A DNA stretch of 48,255 nt from CAYSDL01 sp964429875 (GCA_964429875.1 CAYSDL010000006.1:1-48255); one strand, 5' to 3'. Positions 1 to 8,763 are shown, counted from the stretch's first letter. Made by a program: numbers and translations. Notes: a model not told the origin generated them from the letters alone.

Positions 1-271
1 CATCTAAAGTTTCATTTGGCAACCAAGTATTAGGCCCATATACATCATTTGCTTTTTCTCCAGCAAATATCTCCATCCAGTAGATTTTCTTCTTGCCACC
101 ATATGCTTTTTCAACCGCAGAATTAAAAACTCTAACTGATGAGTTCCAGATATCCTCGCCTATACCATCACCTTGAATAAATGGTATAATTGGATTATTA
201 GGAACCTCTAAGTTTCCAGCATCATCCATAAATATTTTTTTGCCTAAAGAAGGTTTAACTATTTTACTCAT
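1..271 (-). CDS. icd: Isocitrate dehydrogenase (NADP-type), N-terminal part
   Basis: Ninety codons read leftward from the ATG at 269-271 and run off the window, so only the N-terminus is present. The translation contains the stretch NPIIPFIQGDGIG followed by EDIW and then GEKANDVYG, which is typical of the monomer-fold dimeric isocitrate dehydrogenases that oxidise isocitrate to 2-oxoglutarate in the TCA cycle. The catalytic middle of the enzyme is outside the window. The gene is separated from pta by 79 nt in which no hairpin is obvious. A weak AAAGG lies about 14 nt upstream of the ATG. Family assignment is by recognition of the N-terminal motif; the NADP preference is inferred from the family. 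Confidence 0.88.
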   Translation of the reverse strand, partial: MSKIVKPSLGKKIFMDDAGNLEVPNNPIIPFIQGDGIGEDIWNSSVRVFNSAVEKAYGGKKKIYWMEIFAGEKANDVYGPNTWLPNETLD

Positions 272-350
272 TTGTTTATAAAACCTTTATTGTTACAACA
301 GTATTTTATCACTTAAAATTACAAACTAATTAGATAAGAATTATAGAATA

Positions 351-1283
351 TTATTGGTTAGATCTATTTTTTTGGATTGCAGCAATAGCAGAGACATAAA
401 TTATATCATCAATGCTGCATCCTCTTGATAAATCATGGACAGGTTTATTTATCCCCATTAATAGAGGGCCCAAAGCCTGGAACCCAGCTAAATGCTCTGT
501 TATTTTATAAGCAATATTTGCAGAGTCTAAATCAGGAAATATAAATACATTAGAAAGTCCCTTTAAAGGAGAATTCCCAATTTTCTGCTTACAAATATTA
601 TCATTAATAGCTGCATCAAATTGGATTTCACCATCGACATTAATACTAGGATATTTTTTTTTGAATAATTTAACAGCTTCTTGAATTTTTTTAACTTTAT
701 AATGCTCAGCACTACCTTTTGATGAAAATGATAAAAATGCTACGTTCGGTTCTTCATTACTTAACAACCTATGTAATTTTGAAGATTCATATCCAATATT
801 ACATAGCTGTTCAGAATTTGGATCAGGAATCACTCCACAATCTGCATAAGTATATCCGTATTTATTATCAGGAGATATCATAAAAAAAGCACTTGATATC
901 CATTTAGCTTTTTTATCGACCCCAATGACTCTTATAGTGGACCTTAAAACTTCTGCACTTGAGTGCTCAGCTCCAGCTACAACACAGTCTATATCATTAT
1001 TATCAAGAGCGGCTAGGCTTAAATTCAGGCTTGAATTTAAAAAATTATTTTTCATATCTAAAGACCAGTTATTTGTAAATTTCTTTTTGGAAATTAATTC
1101 TATATATTTTTCTTTATTTACTTTCAATTGATCAGATTCTACAGTTTCAAAACCAATTTGGCTTAGTTTTTTTGAGGCTGACACAACTCTTGAGTCATTA
1201 TATTCAGGTAAACTTATTCTAACAGGACTAAGTAGTGCTTTTTTTAAAAGTCCATCTTTATAACTACTTTTCTTTATTCTCAT
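351..1283 (-). CDS. pta: Phosphate acetyltransferase
   Basis: This 310-residue protein is a single-domain phosphotransacetylase, interconverting acetyl-CoA plus phosphate and acetyl phosphate plus CoA in the cytoplasm. Visible family marks are the C-terminal GPLLMGINKPVHDLSRG followed by a CSIDDII segment, and the central DCVVAGAEHSSAEVLR region. The length matches the short form, which lacks the N-terminal DRTGG regulatory domain found in enterobacterial Pta. The start overlaps coaD by 20 nt, so a CoA-making and a CoA-using gene are coupled. No acetate kinase is in the window; without it the enzyme may feed acetyl phosphate or acetate metabolism from elsewhere. Confidence 0.88.
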   Translation of the reverse strand: MRIKKSSYKDGLLKKALLSPVRISLPEYNDSRVVSASKKLSQIGFETVESDQLKVNKEKYIELISKKKFTNNWSLDMKNNFLNSSLNLSLAALDNNDIDCVVAGAEHSSAEVLRSTIRVIGVDKKAKWISSAFFMISPDNKYGYTYADCGVIPDPNSEQLCNIGYESSKLHRLLSNEEPNVAFLSFSSKGSAEHYKVKKIQEAVKLFKKKYPSINVDGEIQFDAAINDNICKQKIGNSPLKGLSNVFIFPDLDSANIAYKITEHLAGFQALGPLLMGINKPVHDLSRGCSIDDIIYVSAIAAIQKNRSNQ

Positions 1284-1755
1284 TGATTTTAATTTTTATT
1301 TTTTCAATTACACTATTAGGAATATAGTCATCAATATTGCCTCCATGAGAAAGCACCTCTTTAATCAAAGAGGAGCTAATATGAGTATACTTCTCATGAG
1401 CCATCATAAAAAGAGTTGTAATCTCATCATCTAGATTTCTATTCATTAAGGCCATTTTAAATTCATATTCAAAGTCCGATAAAACTCGCAAACCTCTTAC
1501 TATTATATTTAATTTTTCTTGCTTAGCAAAATCAATTAATAAACCATTAAATATTTTAACTTCTACATTATCTAAATGATTAATAGATAGATTTATTATG
1601 TCTTCTCTCTCATTTGGGTCAAATAAAGTTTTTTTCTCACTATTATTAGCAATTGCTACTACTAATTTATCGAAAATTTTAGATGATCTTTCTATAATAT
1701 CTAAATGACCATTAGTTATTGGATCAAAAGACCCAGGATATATAGCCTTTTTCAT
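1264..1755 (-). CDS. coaD: Phosphopantetheine adenylyltransferase
   Basis: The 163-residue product matches CoaD, which transfers AMP from ATP to 4'-phosphopantetheine to give dephospho-CoA, the penultimate step of CoA synthesis. The nucleotidyltransferase loop YPGSFDPITNGHLDII is at residues 6-21 with the T/HxGH-type motif in NGHLD. The second motif, ISSSLIKE, lies near residue 127 in place of the usual ISSTxVRE. Length is normal for the family. The ATG overlaps the rsmD stop in an ATGA arrangement, and the rsmD-coaD order is conserved in many bacteria, which supports both calls. Confidence 0.95.
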   Translation of the reverse strand: MKKAIYPGSFDPITNGHLDIIERSSKIFDKLVVAIANNSEKKTLFDPNEREDIINLSINHLDNVEVKIFNGLLIDFAKQEKLNIIVRGLRVLSDFEYEFKMALMNRNLDDEITTLFMMAHEKYTHISSSLIKEVLSHGGNIDDYIPNSVIEKIKIKINENKEK

Positions 1756-2276
1756 TGATTATTCCTCCAAAATATTACTTGAGTATGACCATAATTTTTT
1801 ATTTTTACATCAAGTTCTAAATTAAGTTTTGTTTTTTTAGATTCATAACAAAAGATTCCATTAACAGTTAATTTTTTTTTAATTAATGGAAATAGATCTA
1901 AATATTCGAATTTTCCATAAGGGGGATCTGCAAAAATTATATCAAACTTTTTATCAATATAATCTAAATATTTTAATGTATCAGACTTAATTATCTCACA
2001 GCAACTATCAATTGATAGCATATCAATATTTTTTTTCAAAATTTTTAGCACTCTAGAATCATTATCTACAAATACTGCTGAGTCTGCACCTCTACTCATA
2101 GATTCAATTCCTAGCGTACCTATACCAGAAAACAAGTCAAGAATTTTTTTGTTTTCAAAAGTCCCTAAAGAATCCATAATAGACTTTCTAACTCTAGCTT
2201 GAGTGGGTCTTACATTTGATAGATTAAAATATTTTAATTTTCTATTCTTAAACTTTCCTGAAATAATTTTAATCAT
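1752..2276 (-). CDS. rsmD: 16S rRNA (guanine(966)-N2)-methyltransferase
   Basis: RsmD methylates guanine 966 of 16S rRNA using S-adenosylmethionine. The protein shows the SAM-binding segment ILDLFSGIGTLGIESMSRGA, the acidic VDND at the end of strand two, and the catalytic ADPPYG motif, with the N-terminal ISGKFKNRKL typical of the family. An open frame extends three codons upstream to a TTG at 2285, but I choose the ATG at 2274-2276 because it gives the usual MIKIISG start, 174 residues. It overlaps the end of the PilN-like gene by 8 nt and coaD by 4 nt. Confidence 0.92.
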   Translation of the reverse strand: MIKIISGKFKNRKLKYFNLSNVRPTQARVRKSIMDSLGTFENKKILDLFSGIGTLGIESMSRGADSAVFVDNDSRVLKILKKNIDMLSIDSCCEIIKSDTLKYLDYIDKKFDIIFADPPYGKFEYLDLFPLIKKKLTVNGIFCYESKKTKLNLELDVKIKNYGHTQVIFWRNNQ

Positions 2277-2961
2277 AATCTTCAATAATTAGCTTATAAT
2301 AATTATTATCAGAATCATCAATAATTTTTGAAATATTAAACGTATAATAATTTAGTATTTTATTTTTTTCACATACATTTATTATTGAAATTAAATCACT
2401 AATATTGCTGATAATAATAATTTTATTATTAAAAAGTTCATATTCAATTCCTTTGAAATCTTTGATATGTTTTTTAAACTTTAACAAATTCCATTCAGCA
2501 TTTTTTACTGAATGCCAATCATCTTTTATATGTAAATAGAATTTGTCTGAAATTTGAGATCCTTTTGCAAAATAATTGAAGGTTTTAAAAAGTTCAAGCT
2601 TTTCATATAATTTTTCTTCAGTTTTTGATTCAAAAACAACATTAATTTTTCTATTAACATGATTTATTGAATTTAATTGAAATTTATCATAATCATCAAG
2701 TACCATATTTAATAAATAAGAAATAGACAAATTAGAATTTTTAGTTATGTCACTACTTTTAGTATAACTGAAAATTACAACTAATGTAATTAGACAAACT
2801 GATACCCCCCCCCATAAAAAAAAGTTCAAATTATTTTTTTCATTTATATTATTTTTTTCCTTGTACACTTTTTCTTTTGGAAGCTTAATACTATATTCTT
2901 TTACCTTAGGGTCTTTTCCATTTTGGATTCCTGGTTTATTTAATAAATTGATATCAGACAT
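2269..2961 (-). CDS. PilN-like single-pass inner-membrane protein (tentative)
   Basis: The product begins MSDINLLNKPG, and an INLL tetrapeptide at the N-terminus is a hallmark of PilN of the type IV pilus inner-membrane platform. A lysine-rich cytoplasmic segment is followed by one membrane helix near residues 46-68 and a charged periplasmic part of about 160 residues, the layout of PilN/GspL. The frame is open to an ATG at 2985, but the ATG at 2959-2961 has an AGAGG ribosome site about five bases away and gives the INLL start. The sequence is too divergent for a firm family call. A run of nine G (2805-2813) lies just before the helix. It follows the PilM-like gene with an 8-nt overlap. Confidence 0.45.
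   Translation of the reverse strand: MSDINLLNKPGIQNGKDPKVKEYSIKLPKEKVYKEKNNINEKNNLNFFLWGGVSVCLITLVVIFSYTKSSDITKNSNLSISYLLNMVLDDYDKFQLNSINHVNRKINVVFESKTEEKLYEKLELFKTFNYFAKGSQISDKFYLHIKDDWHSVKNAEWNLLKFKKHIKDFKGIEYELFNNKIIIISNISDLISIINVCEKNKILNYYTFNISKIIDDSDNNYYKLIIEDYD
2805..2813 (-). repeat. Homopolymeric G9 tract inside the PilN-like gene
   Basis: Nine consecutive C on the plus strand read as nine G in the coding strand and encode Trp-Gly-Gly-Val at residues 50-53, right at the start of the membrane helix. In such AT-rich DNA a run this long is exceptional; the next longest G/C runs I noticed in the window are six bases (3861-3866 and 33181-33186). Slippage by one base would truncate the protein before the membrane segment. 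Confidence 0.85.
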
Positions 2962-3826
2962 CCAAGCCTCTAAAACTGATCCCATTTTCTACATAATTAT
3001 TACATTTAAAAGGAGATAGAGATGAACCTTTATCAAAAACATGGGTCATCTCAAATAATTTTATATTTGAATCATTAATAGATAAAATCTTTTTAATGGC
3101 TGAATTACTATTAGTAGTATGATAAACATATACATTACTAAATATTCGCTGAACTTTATTTTCTATTAATACAGAGTTTAAAAAATCAGACATTTTATTT
3201 AACATCTCATTGCTCCCAATTTTTAAAAACTCAGTTAATTTATTCCCTCTTTTTTTATATTTTACAAAAGAACAAATTTTACTATCAACAATATTCAATA
3301 AATAATGATAGTTGTTTTTACCAATCTTCCAAATTAGAAAATTATTATCATTGTTTATTTGTTTTAATAATGTAGAAGAAGAAAAAATATCTGCAGAAAG
3401 ATATATTAAGTTGTAACCTAGCTCAGATGAATAATTAAGAAGTTTGCTTTTAATTTTTTTATTTATTGATAAAGTGAGAAAAGAAATATTATCTAATAAA
3501 GGAAAATAATAAATATCATAAAAATTTTTAAACTCACTACTTAAAAAATTTTCCTCATACCATTGAATATAATTATTAGAACTAATTTTTGTATCACATT
3601 TAATTTGTGAAATTAAAAATTTATCAAGATTTAAAGTAATTGATAATGATTTAGAATCTTTGTGAAATGTAGGATTAAAAGATGAAATGATTTGCTTAAG
3701 AACACCTTCTTTTTCAATACTATTATTAATTCTAAGATGTTTATGTTTAACTATTTTAGGTCCATTTTCAGTAGGGGACCATTCAATACAATAAAAACCA
3801 CTCGAGGTCTGAGAGATAGAGAACAA
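2954..3826 (-). CDS. PilM-like protein of unknown function (tentative)
   Basis: I do not recognise this 290-residue protein firmly. It has no signal peptide or membrane helix. Its N-terminus, FSISQTSSGFYCIEW, resembles the opening beta-hairpin of actin-fold PilM/GspL cytoplasmic proteins, and its place directly before a PilN-like gene suggests that role. The actin-fold phosphate loops are not clear. The start codon is TTG at 3824-3826, immediately after an in-frame TGA, with AGGA eight bases upstream; no ATG start is available near the N-terminus. The gene is 10 nt from the pseudopilin-like gene. If the pairing is right it would sit on the cytoplasmic face and bind the tail of the downstream membrane protein. 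Confidence 0.4.
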   Translation of the reverse strand: MFSISQTSSGFYCIEWSPTENGPKIVKHKHLRINNSIEKEGVLKQIISSFNPTFHKDSKSLSITLNLDKFLISQIKCDTKISSNNYIQWYEENFLSSEFKNFYDIYYFPLLDNISFLTLSINKKIKSKLLNYSSELGYNLIYLSADIFSSSTLLKQINNDNNFLIWKIGKNNYHYLLNIVDSKICSFVKYKKRGNKLTEFLKIGSNEMLNKMSDFLNSVLIENKVQRIFSNVYVYHTTNSNSAIKKILSINDSNIKLFEMTHVFDKGSSLSPFKCNNYVENGISFRGLDV

Positions 3827-3836
3827 TCAAATAATC

Positions 3837-4616
3837 CTAATTTTCAGCCCAACTCTTTTTCCCCCCAATAATAGATTCTTCTTTGCCAGGACTATATTTG
3901 AAAATACCATATCTTTTTTCAGAATCTTCTTTAGAGATGGGAGATTTAATAGCAAAGACTTGGCTTCCATCTTCATTGTTATTAATTGTTAAAATAAATT
4001 TTCTACTTTTATTTGTATTTGAAATTGGACAATAAATTATTTTTTCATTTAGATGGAACTTCCTTCTTAAATAGTTTGATTCAAACTCAGAACGTTCATC
4101 ATAATTAACATTTAAAATACTAACAAATAAAGAATCATTTTTAAATTTCTTTATATTGCTTGCATTAGCGATGATCGTATCTATATTATTATTCTCATTT
4201 TTCATAAGGACACTATACAAAGTATCTATTACATTTTTTTTTAATTTTTCAGCTGCACTAAAAGTAGTATCAACTATTATGTCAAATCCAGTATCTAGAG
4301 AAACATCGTATGTTTTATCATTTAATTTTATTTTTTTTCTTCCTGTAAATAAACTATCAGCAATTAAGGAATCCATAGCTGACTCTACCAAAGAGAAAAG
4401 TTCATTATAATCAGTAGTATATGATCCAGTAAGTTCATAGTAAAATTCTTCAGCCTGTGAAATTATTTTCATTCTATTCCTTCTCTCTTTTTTGAACTCA
4501 TTTTCTTCAGCCCATATTGATTGAGGAATATAAACCATCACAAACATAATTATAATTGAAATAAAAATCAGCCAATCTAAAATACCTATCTTTTTATTTA
4601 ATTTTTCTTTGTTCAA
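3837..4616 (-). CDS. Membrane-anchored pseudopilin-like protein
   Basis: The 259-residue product has a short basic N-terminus, one membrane helix near residues 13-33 ending in WAEE, then RRNRMKIISQAEEFYYELTG, SYTTDYNEL. That pattern of a hydrophobic helix followed by an amphipathic helix with a Y-x-x-x-x-G-x-Y/T segment recalls type II secretion pseudopilins and major pilins, but no prepilin peptidase site (G/FTLIE) is visible, so it may stay a membrane anchor. The start codon is TTG (4614-4616) with AAAGG five bases away. It heads the three-gene module with the PilM- and PilN-like genes. The periplasmic part of over 200 residues is unassigned. A G6 run near 3861-3866 lies close to its C-terminus. 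Confidence 0.45.
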   Translation of the reverse strand: MNKEKLNKKIGILDWLIFISIIIMFVMVYIPQSIWAEENEFKKERRNRMKIISQAEEFYYELTGSYTTDYNELFSLVESAMDSLIADSLFTGRKKIKLNDKTYDVSLDTGFDIIVDTTFSAAEKLKKNVIDTLYSVLMKNENNNIDTIIANASNIKKFKNDSLFVSILNVNYDERSEFESNYLRRKFHLNEKIIYCPISNTNKSRKFILTINNNEDGSQVFAIKSPISKEDSEKRYGIFKYSPGKEESIIGGKKSWAEN

Positions 4617-4662
4617 TTTTTGCCTTTAATTTATTATTATAATTTAGTAAAACTATTTATAT

Positions 4663-5709
4663 TCAATTCTTGATTTTTTTAAATTCTACATTTTCGCCAA
4701 CTATATCTTTAAGAGACTGAACTATGTCCTTTATATTTTTATTAATCTTATCAGGAATTTTTACATTTATTCTCACATATTGATCACCCGTTTTATATCT
4801 GTTCACTTCAGAAAATCCTTTATTTTTCAATCTTAACATTTGACCATTTTTGATTCCACTTGGAACTTTCATTTTAACAAAGCCATTTAGTGTAGGAACT
4901 TTTAAATCTATACCTAAAACAGCATCTGGGTAATCTATCCAACAATCCAAATAAATATCGTATCCAGATCTAGTAAATAAGGCATGTTCTTTTTCTTTGA
5001 AATAAACTATTAAATCTCCATTTGCACCACCCTTAACACTATGGTCACCCTCTCCTTCAAGTGACATATAATTACCATCACTTACACCTGCAGGTATTTT
5101 AATTGAAATAGTATTTGTTTTTTTCTCTCTTCCACCAGTAAAGCCTACACCATCACAATAATTACATTGTTGCACATTAACAATCTGCCCCAACATAGAT
5201 CTTTGAACAAAGCGTACTTCTCCACTTCCTCCACATTTCGAACATTTTGATGCTTCTGCTCCAGATTTTTCCCATCTTTTTATTTTTACTTTTTTATTCG
5301 ATCCATTATAAATTTCTTCTAGAGTTAAAGAAATTGAAATTTTAAGATCATTTCCATTATTATTTCTTCTATTTGATCTAGTGTTTCCAAAAATATCACC
5401 AAATCCCCCTTCTCCACCAAAAACACTATTAAATATATCTTCTACATTAATGCCTCCAAATCCAGCAGAACCACCTCCACTAAATTGCTGATTAACTCCA
5501 GCATGACCAAATTGATCATATCTGCCCCTTTTGGAATCATCACTTAATACTGAATAAGCTTCTGCTGCTTCTTTAAATTTTTCTTCAGCTTTACTATCAT
5601 CAGGGTTTTTATCTGGATGATATTTCATAGCAATTTTTCTATATGCTTTTTTGATATCATTTTTGGAAGAATCTTTTTGAACATTTAATATTTCATAATA
5701 ATCTCTCAT
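4663..5709 (-). CDS. dnaJ: DnaJ-type co-chaperone with reduced zinc finger
   Basis: The protein stimulates DnaK ATP hydrolysis and delivers substrates. The J-domain spans about residues 1-70 with the HPD triad at 31-33, followed by a Gly/Phe region (about 75-110) and C-terminal substrate domains. The zinc finger is odd: only two CxxCxGxG-type motifs are present, C156-SKC and C182-NYC, where classical DnaJ has four. From position they correspond to motifs 2 and 3, which together make zinc centre II. Length (348) is shorter than the usual 370-380 for that reason. The ATG follows the grpE TAA directly (TAAATG). No dnaK lies nearby. Confidence 0.92.
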   Translation of the reverse strand: MRDYYEILNVQKDSSKNDIKKAYRKIAMKYHPDKNPDDSKAEEKFKEAAEAYSVLSDDSKRGRYDQFGHAGVNQQFSGGGSAGFGGINVEDIFNSVFGGEGGFGDIFGNTRSNRRNNNGNDLKISISLTLEEIYNGSNKKVKIKRWEKSGAEASKCSKCGGSGEVRFVQRSMLGQIVNVQQCNYCDGVGFTGGREKKTNTISIKIPAGVSDGNYMSLEGEGDHSVKGGANGDLIVYFKEKEHALFTRSGYDIYLDCWIDYPDAVLGIDLKVPTLNGFVKMKVPSGIKNGQMLRLKNKGFSEVNRYKTGDQYVRINVKIPDKINKNIKDIVQSLKDIVGENVEFKKIKN

Positions 5710-6240
5710 TTATTCACTTACTACAACCTTTGCATGCCTAATTACTTTATCATTATACTTATAACCTTTTTCAAACTCTTCAATAATTGTATTACTTTTT
5801 AGTTTTGATTTTTTAGTCATTAATGCTTCATGCAATTCAATATTAAACTCTTTATTCAATGACTCAAAAGATTTAACTCCTATATTATCTAAGCCAGAGA
5901 TTATTTTATCTAGAATCATATAAATACCTTTATAAATAGAACCATCTTTATCTAAATCTGTAAGATTTAAAGTTCTGTTCAAGTCATCAATAACAGGAAG
6001 GATAGATTTGACCACATTTTCACCACCATACTTCATCAATCGACCCTTCTCTTCATTATTTCTTTTTTTGAAGTTATCAAACTCAGCTAAAAGTCTCATA
6101 TATTTGTTATTTAGTTCAGAAATTTCAGATTTTAACTTCACTACTTCTTTTTTATATTTTTTTATATTTGTTGTAGTTTTAGAAATTGTTTTTTTATTTT
6201 TTTTCTTAGGGGTTATTTTTTTATTATCTGAATTTCCCAT
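5710..6240 (-). CDS. grpE: Nucleotide exchange factor GrpE
   Basis: GrpE releases ADP from DnaK. The 176-residue product has a lysine-rich disordered N-terminus (about 1-30), a long coiled coil (about 30-80) containing YMRLLAEFDNFKKRN, and the C-terminal beta-wing domain with FNIELHEALM and the final IRHAKVVVS, all typical of the family. It is translated immediately ahead of dnaJ. An AAAGGAG lies about 13 bases before the ATG, somewhat farther than usual. The gap to ftsX is 27 nt, so co-transcription with ftsE-ftsX is likely. No hrcA gene or CIRCE-type inverted repeat was seen upstream. Confidence 0.94.
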   Translation of the reverse strand: MGNSDNKKITPKKKNKKTISKTTTNIKKYKKEVVKLKSEISELNNKYMRLLAEFDNFKKRNNEEKGRLMKYGGENVVKSILPVIDDLNRTLNLTDLDKDGSIYKGIYMILDKIISGLDNIGVKSFESLNKEFNIELHEALMTKKSKLKSNTIIEEFEKGYKYNDKVIRHAKVVVSE

Positions 6241-6267
6241 TATATTTAATTAACTCCTTTAATAGCT

Positions 6268-7143
6268 TTATTGTTTAACAAATGAGGATAGCGCTCTAGT
6301 GCTGCCAATCAAACCAAACAATGGACCAATTACTAAATTAATAATTACTAAATGATTAATAGGAATAGCAGGCATTTCATAGTAAGGATAAATAAGATAT
6401 ATTGAAAACTTATATATACATATTAAAATAATAAAGGAAATTATAGATCCTAACAATCCAAGCACTACTCCATTTATAATATATGGAACTTTAATAAATA
6501 AATCAGTAGCACCTAAAAGTTGCATTGTTTTAATCTCATCTTTTTTAGCATGAATTATTAATAAAATAGTATTGGAAACAAAAAAGATAGCAATTAAAAC
6601 AATGAATAGACCTAGGACAAATGAAAAACTCAATAAATTCCTTATTACTTTGTCAAATTTAATTATTGCTTCTTTAGAAAATAACACATCATCAACATTA
6701 GGAATAGTCTTTATTTCATTAACAATACTATTCATCAATTCATAATTTCTATACATTTCAGATATCCCATAAATAGCACCCATAGGTAAAGGGTTCATAC
6801 CTATGATTTCCTGAATTTCTTCATTAAATTCTTCTTTAAAAAACATAGCTGCAGCATCTTTATCTATGAAAGCTCCTTCTTCAATTCCATCTATTAATAA
6901 TATTTTATTAAATGTATCTAATGCATTATTAATAGTAGATTCAGAGACAAAGAAAACTTCAATTTTATATTCATCTTTAAATTCAGAGGTATATAATTTC
7001 AAATTATCATAAAAATAATACGATAATGATAAAACAACTAAACTTACAGCTATAGTTAATGCTGATATAAAAGAAGGAATTATTGTTCTTAATATAGATT
7101 TAATACTTTCTTGTAGTAAATATAAAAGTTTATTAGTAATCAC
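6268..7143 (-). CDS. ftsX: Cell-division ABC transporter permease FtsX
   Basis: FtsX is the membrane partner of FtsE; the pair regulates peptidoglycan hydrolases at the division site. The 291-residue sequence has a membrane helix near residues 22-45, a periplasmic domain of about 120 residues, and three further helices near 170-195, 215-240 and 262-285, the FtsX arrangement. The cytoplasmic segment HAKKDEIKTMQLLGAT is a strong family mark. The start codon is GTG, overlapping the ftsE stop in a GTGA of 4 nt, which fixes the start. Confidence 0.94.
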   Translation of the reverse strand: MITNKLLYLLQESIKSILRTIIPSFISALTIAVSLVVLSLSYYFYDNLKLYTSEFKDEYKIEVFFVSESTINNALDTFNKILLIDGIEEGAFIDKDAAAMFFKEEFNEEIQEIIGMNPLPMGAIYGISEMYRNYELMNSIVNEIKTIPNVDDVLFSKEAIIKFDKVIRNLLSFSFVLGLFIVLIAIFFVSNTILLIIHAKKDEIKTMQLLGATDLFIKVPYIINGVVLGLLGSIISFIILICIYKFSIYLIYPYYEMPAIPINHLVIINLVIGPLFGLIGSTRALSSFVKQ

Positions 7144-7793
7144 TCGACAACTCTCCCTTTACTTAATTCAATAAATTTCTTATTTCTTGGTTTTATAAGC
7201 GGGAAGTTATGCGTTGACATGAGAACAGATGAACCGTTATCAGTGCATGTTTCTAAAAGATCTAATATTTCATCAGAAATATTTGGATCTAAATTACCAG
7301 TTGGTTCATCAGCTAAAATAACTTTAGGGTTCTTAACTAAAGCTCTTGCAATACAAATTCTTTGTTGTTCTCCACCACTTAATTCAAGAGGCAGAGCATT
7401 TTCACAACCAGGCAAACCAATTTTCAATAAAGCTTCCTTAACTAATCTTTTTATATCAAACGAAGAATAGCCATCTATTCTTAATGGCAAAGCAACATTA
7501 TCTAAAACAGATCTATCATTTAATAATTTAAAATCCTGAAAAACCATTCCTATTTTTCTTCTTAATAATGAAATATTATTGATACTATTATTTTTAGAAA
7601 TATTTTTATTATCAATAAAAATTTTTCCTGAATTAATATTCATATCTTTATATATTGTTTTCAAAACTGTTGATTTGCCTGATCCTGTTGGGCCCATAAT
7701 AAATACTAGCTCTCCAGGATTTACATCGAAAGAAATATTAAATATACCAATATTTTTTTTATACGTAGCTGTTACATTTTCAAATTTAATCAT
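7140..7793 (-). CDS. ftsE: Cell-division ATP-binding protein FtsE
   Basis: A 217-residue ABC ATPase. The Walker A GPTGSGKST is near residues 34-42, the Q-loop in GMVFQDFKLL, the signature LSGGEQQR, Walker B VILADEPTGNLDP, and the H-loop STHN. These, the short length and the adjacent ftsX identify FtsE rather than LolD or MacB. It drives conformational change of FtsX at the septum. It is 19 nt after the antiporter gene. Confidence 0.94.
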   Translation of the reverse strand: MIKFENVTATYKKNIGIFNISFDVNPGELVFIMGPTGSGKSTVLKTIYKDMNINSGKIFIDNKNISKNNSINNISLLRRKIGMVFQDFKLLNDRSVLDNVALPLRIDGYSSFDIKRLVKEALLKIGLPGCENALPLELSGGEQQRICIARALVKNPKVILADEPTGNLDPNISDEILDLLETCTDNGSSVLMSTHNFPLIKPRNKKFIELSKGRVVE

Positions 7794-7812
7794 CGAATGT
7801 TTTATATTTATT

Positions 7813-8763
7813 TTAATTAAAGTTATAAAAATTTATTAATATAAAAATTAAATAGATACTAATAAAAATAATTCCAAATATTCTACTTATCTTTTTTGAA
7901 AATAAAATTAATAGGATCAAAACTATAGTAACCAATACTAGCAGATTAGAATGTAAAATAATTTGGTTAAAGTCTATGTTTATATTCCTTATTAGGCTTG
8001 ATACTCCTCCGACAAGAAGGATATTAAAGATATTAGACCCTATAATATTTCCTAAAGCTAAATTCTTTTCATTATTTTTAAATGCTAATAGCGTTGTAAA
8101 CATTTCAGGCGCAGAAGTTCCAATCGAGACTATAGTCATACCTACAGCTAAATCCTTCACACCTAAAACATCTGATATACCAATTGCTCCATTAACAAAA
8201 AAATCAGAGCCAAAATAAATCAGTAAAAAACCAAAAAATAATTTTAAAAATGATTGACCATTATTAACAATATCACTACTATTATGACCTTTACTACCAA
8301 AATAGTTAATAAAAACATATAAATAAATAAAACAAGATAATATTAAAATAAATCCATCATATTTTGATAAAACATTATCAAATAGAAAAATTATAAATAA
8401 AAAAGTACTTAGAAATAGAGTAATTAAATTAAAATAATATCCTTTATCTAAATATTTGAAAACAATGGGTTTTAAAATTATAGAGGATCCTAGAACCAAA
8501 CAAACATTAGCTATATTTGAACCTATTATATTCCCAATAACAATGCCATTACTATTATTGATAATAGCTAAGATGCTAACAAATAGTTCAGGAAGGCTTG
8601 TACCAAAAGCCATAATAAATACTCCAACAAGTAATTTTGAAATATTATATTTCTGCGATATTAAAACTGATTGATCAATAATGATCTCAGAACTAAAATA
8701 AAGCGCGACCATTCCTAATAAAAAAAGTATAAAAGGATTTATAAAAGAATAATCAATATTCAT
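7813..8763 (-). CDS. CaCA-family calcium/sodium antiporter, YrbG-like
   Basis: A 316-residue inner-membrane protein with about ten predicted helices and the two inverted alpha-repeats of the Ca2+/cation antiporter superfamily. Repeat one holds GTSLPELFVSILA and GNIIGSNIANV; repeat two holds GTSAPEMFTTLLA and GNIIGSNIFNI. The acidic residue in each (E in PEL and PEM) would bind the ion. The family exchanges Ca2+ for Na+ (or K+), and length matches bacterial YrbG. In a marine cell with many calcium-loop surface proteins, calcium export is a reasonable role, but substrate is inferred. It overlaps nadD by 11 nt. Confidence 0.9.
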   Translation of the reverse strand: MNIDYSFINPFILFLLGMVALYFSSEIIIDQSVLISQKYNISKLLVGVFIMAFGTSLPELFVSILAIINNSNGIVIGNIIGSNIANVCLVLGSSIILKPIVFKYLDKGYYFNLITLFLSTFLFIIFLFDNVLSKYDGFILILSCFIYLYVFINYFGSKGHNSSDIVNNGQSFLKLFFGFLLIYFGSDFFVNGAIGISDVLGVKDLAVGMTIVSIGTSAPEMFTTLLAFKNNEKNLALGNIIGSNIFNILLVGGVSSLIRNINIDFNQIILHSNLLVLVTIVLILLILFSKKISRIFGIIFISIYLIFILINFYNFN

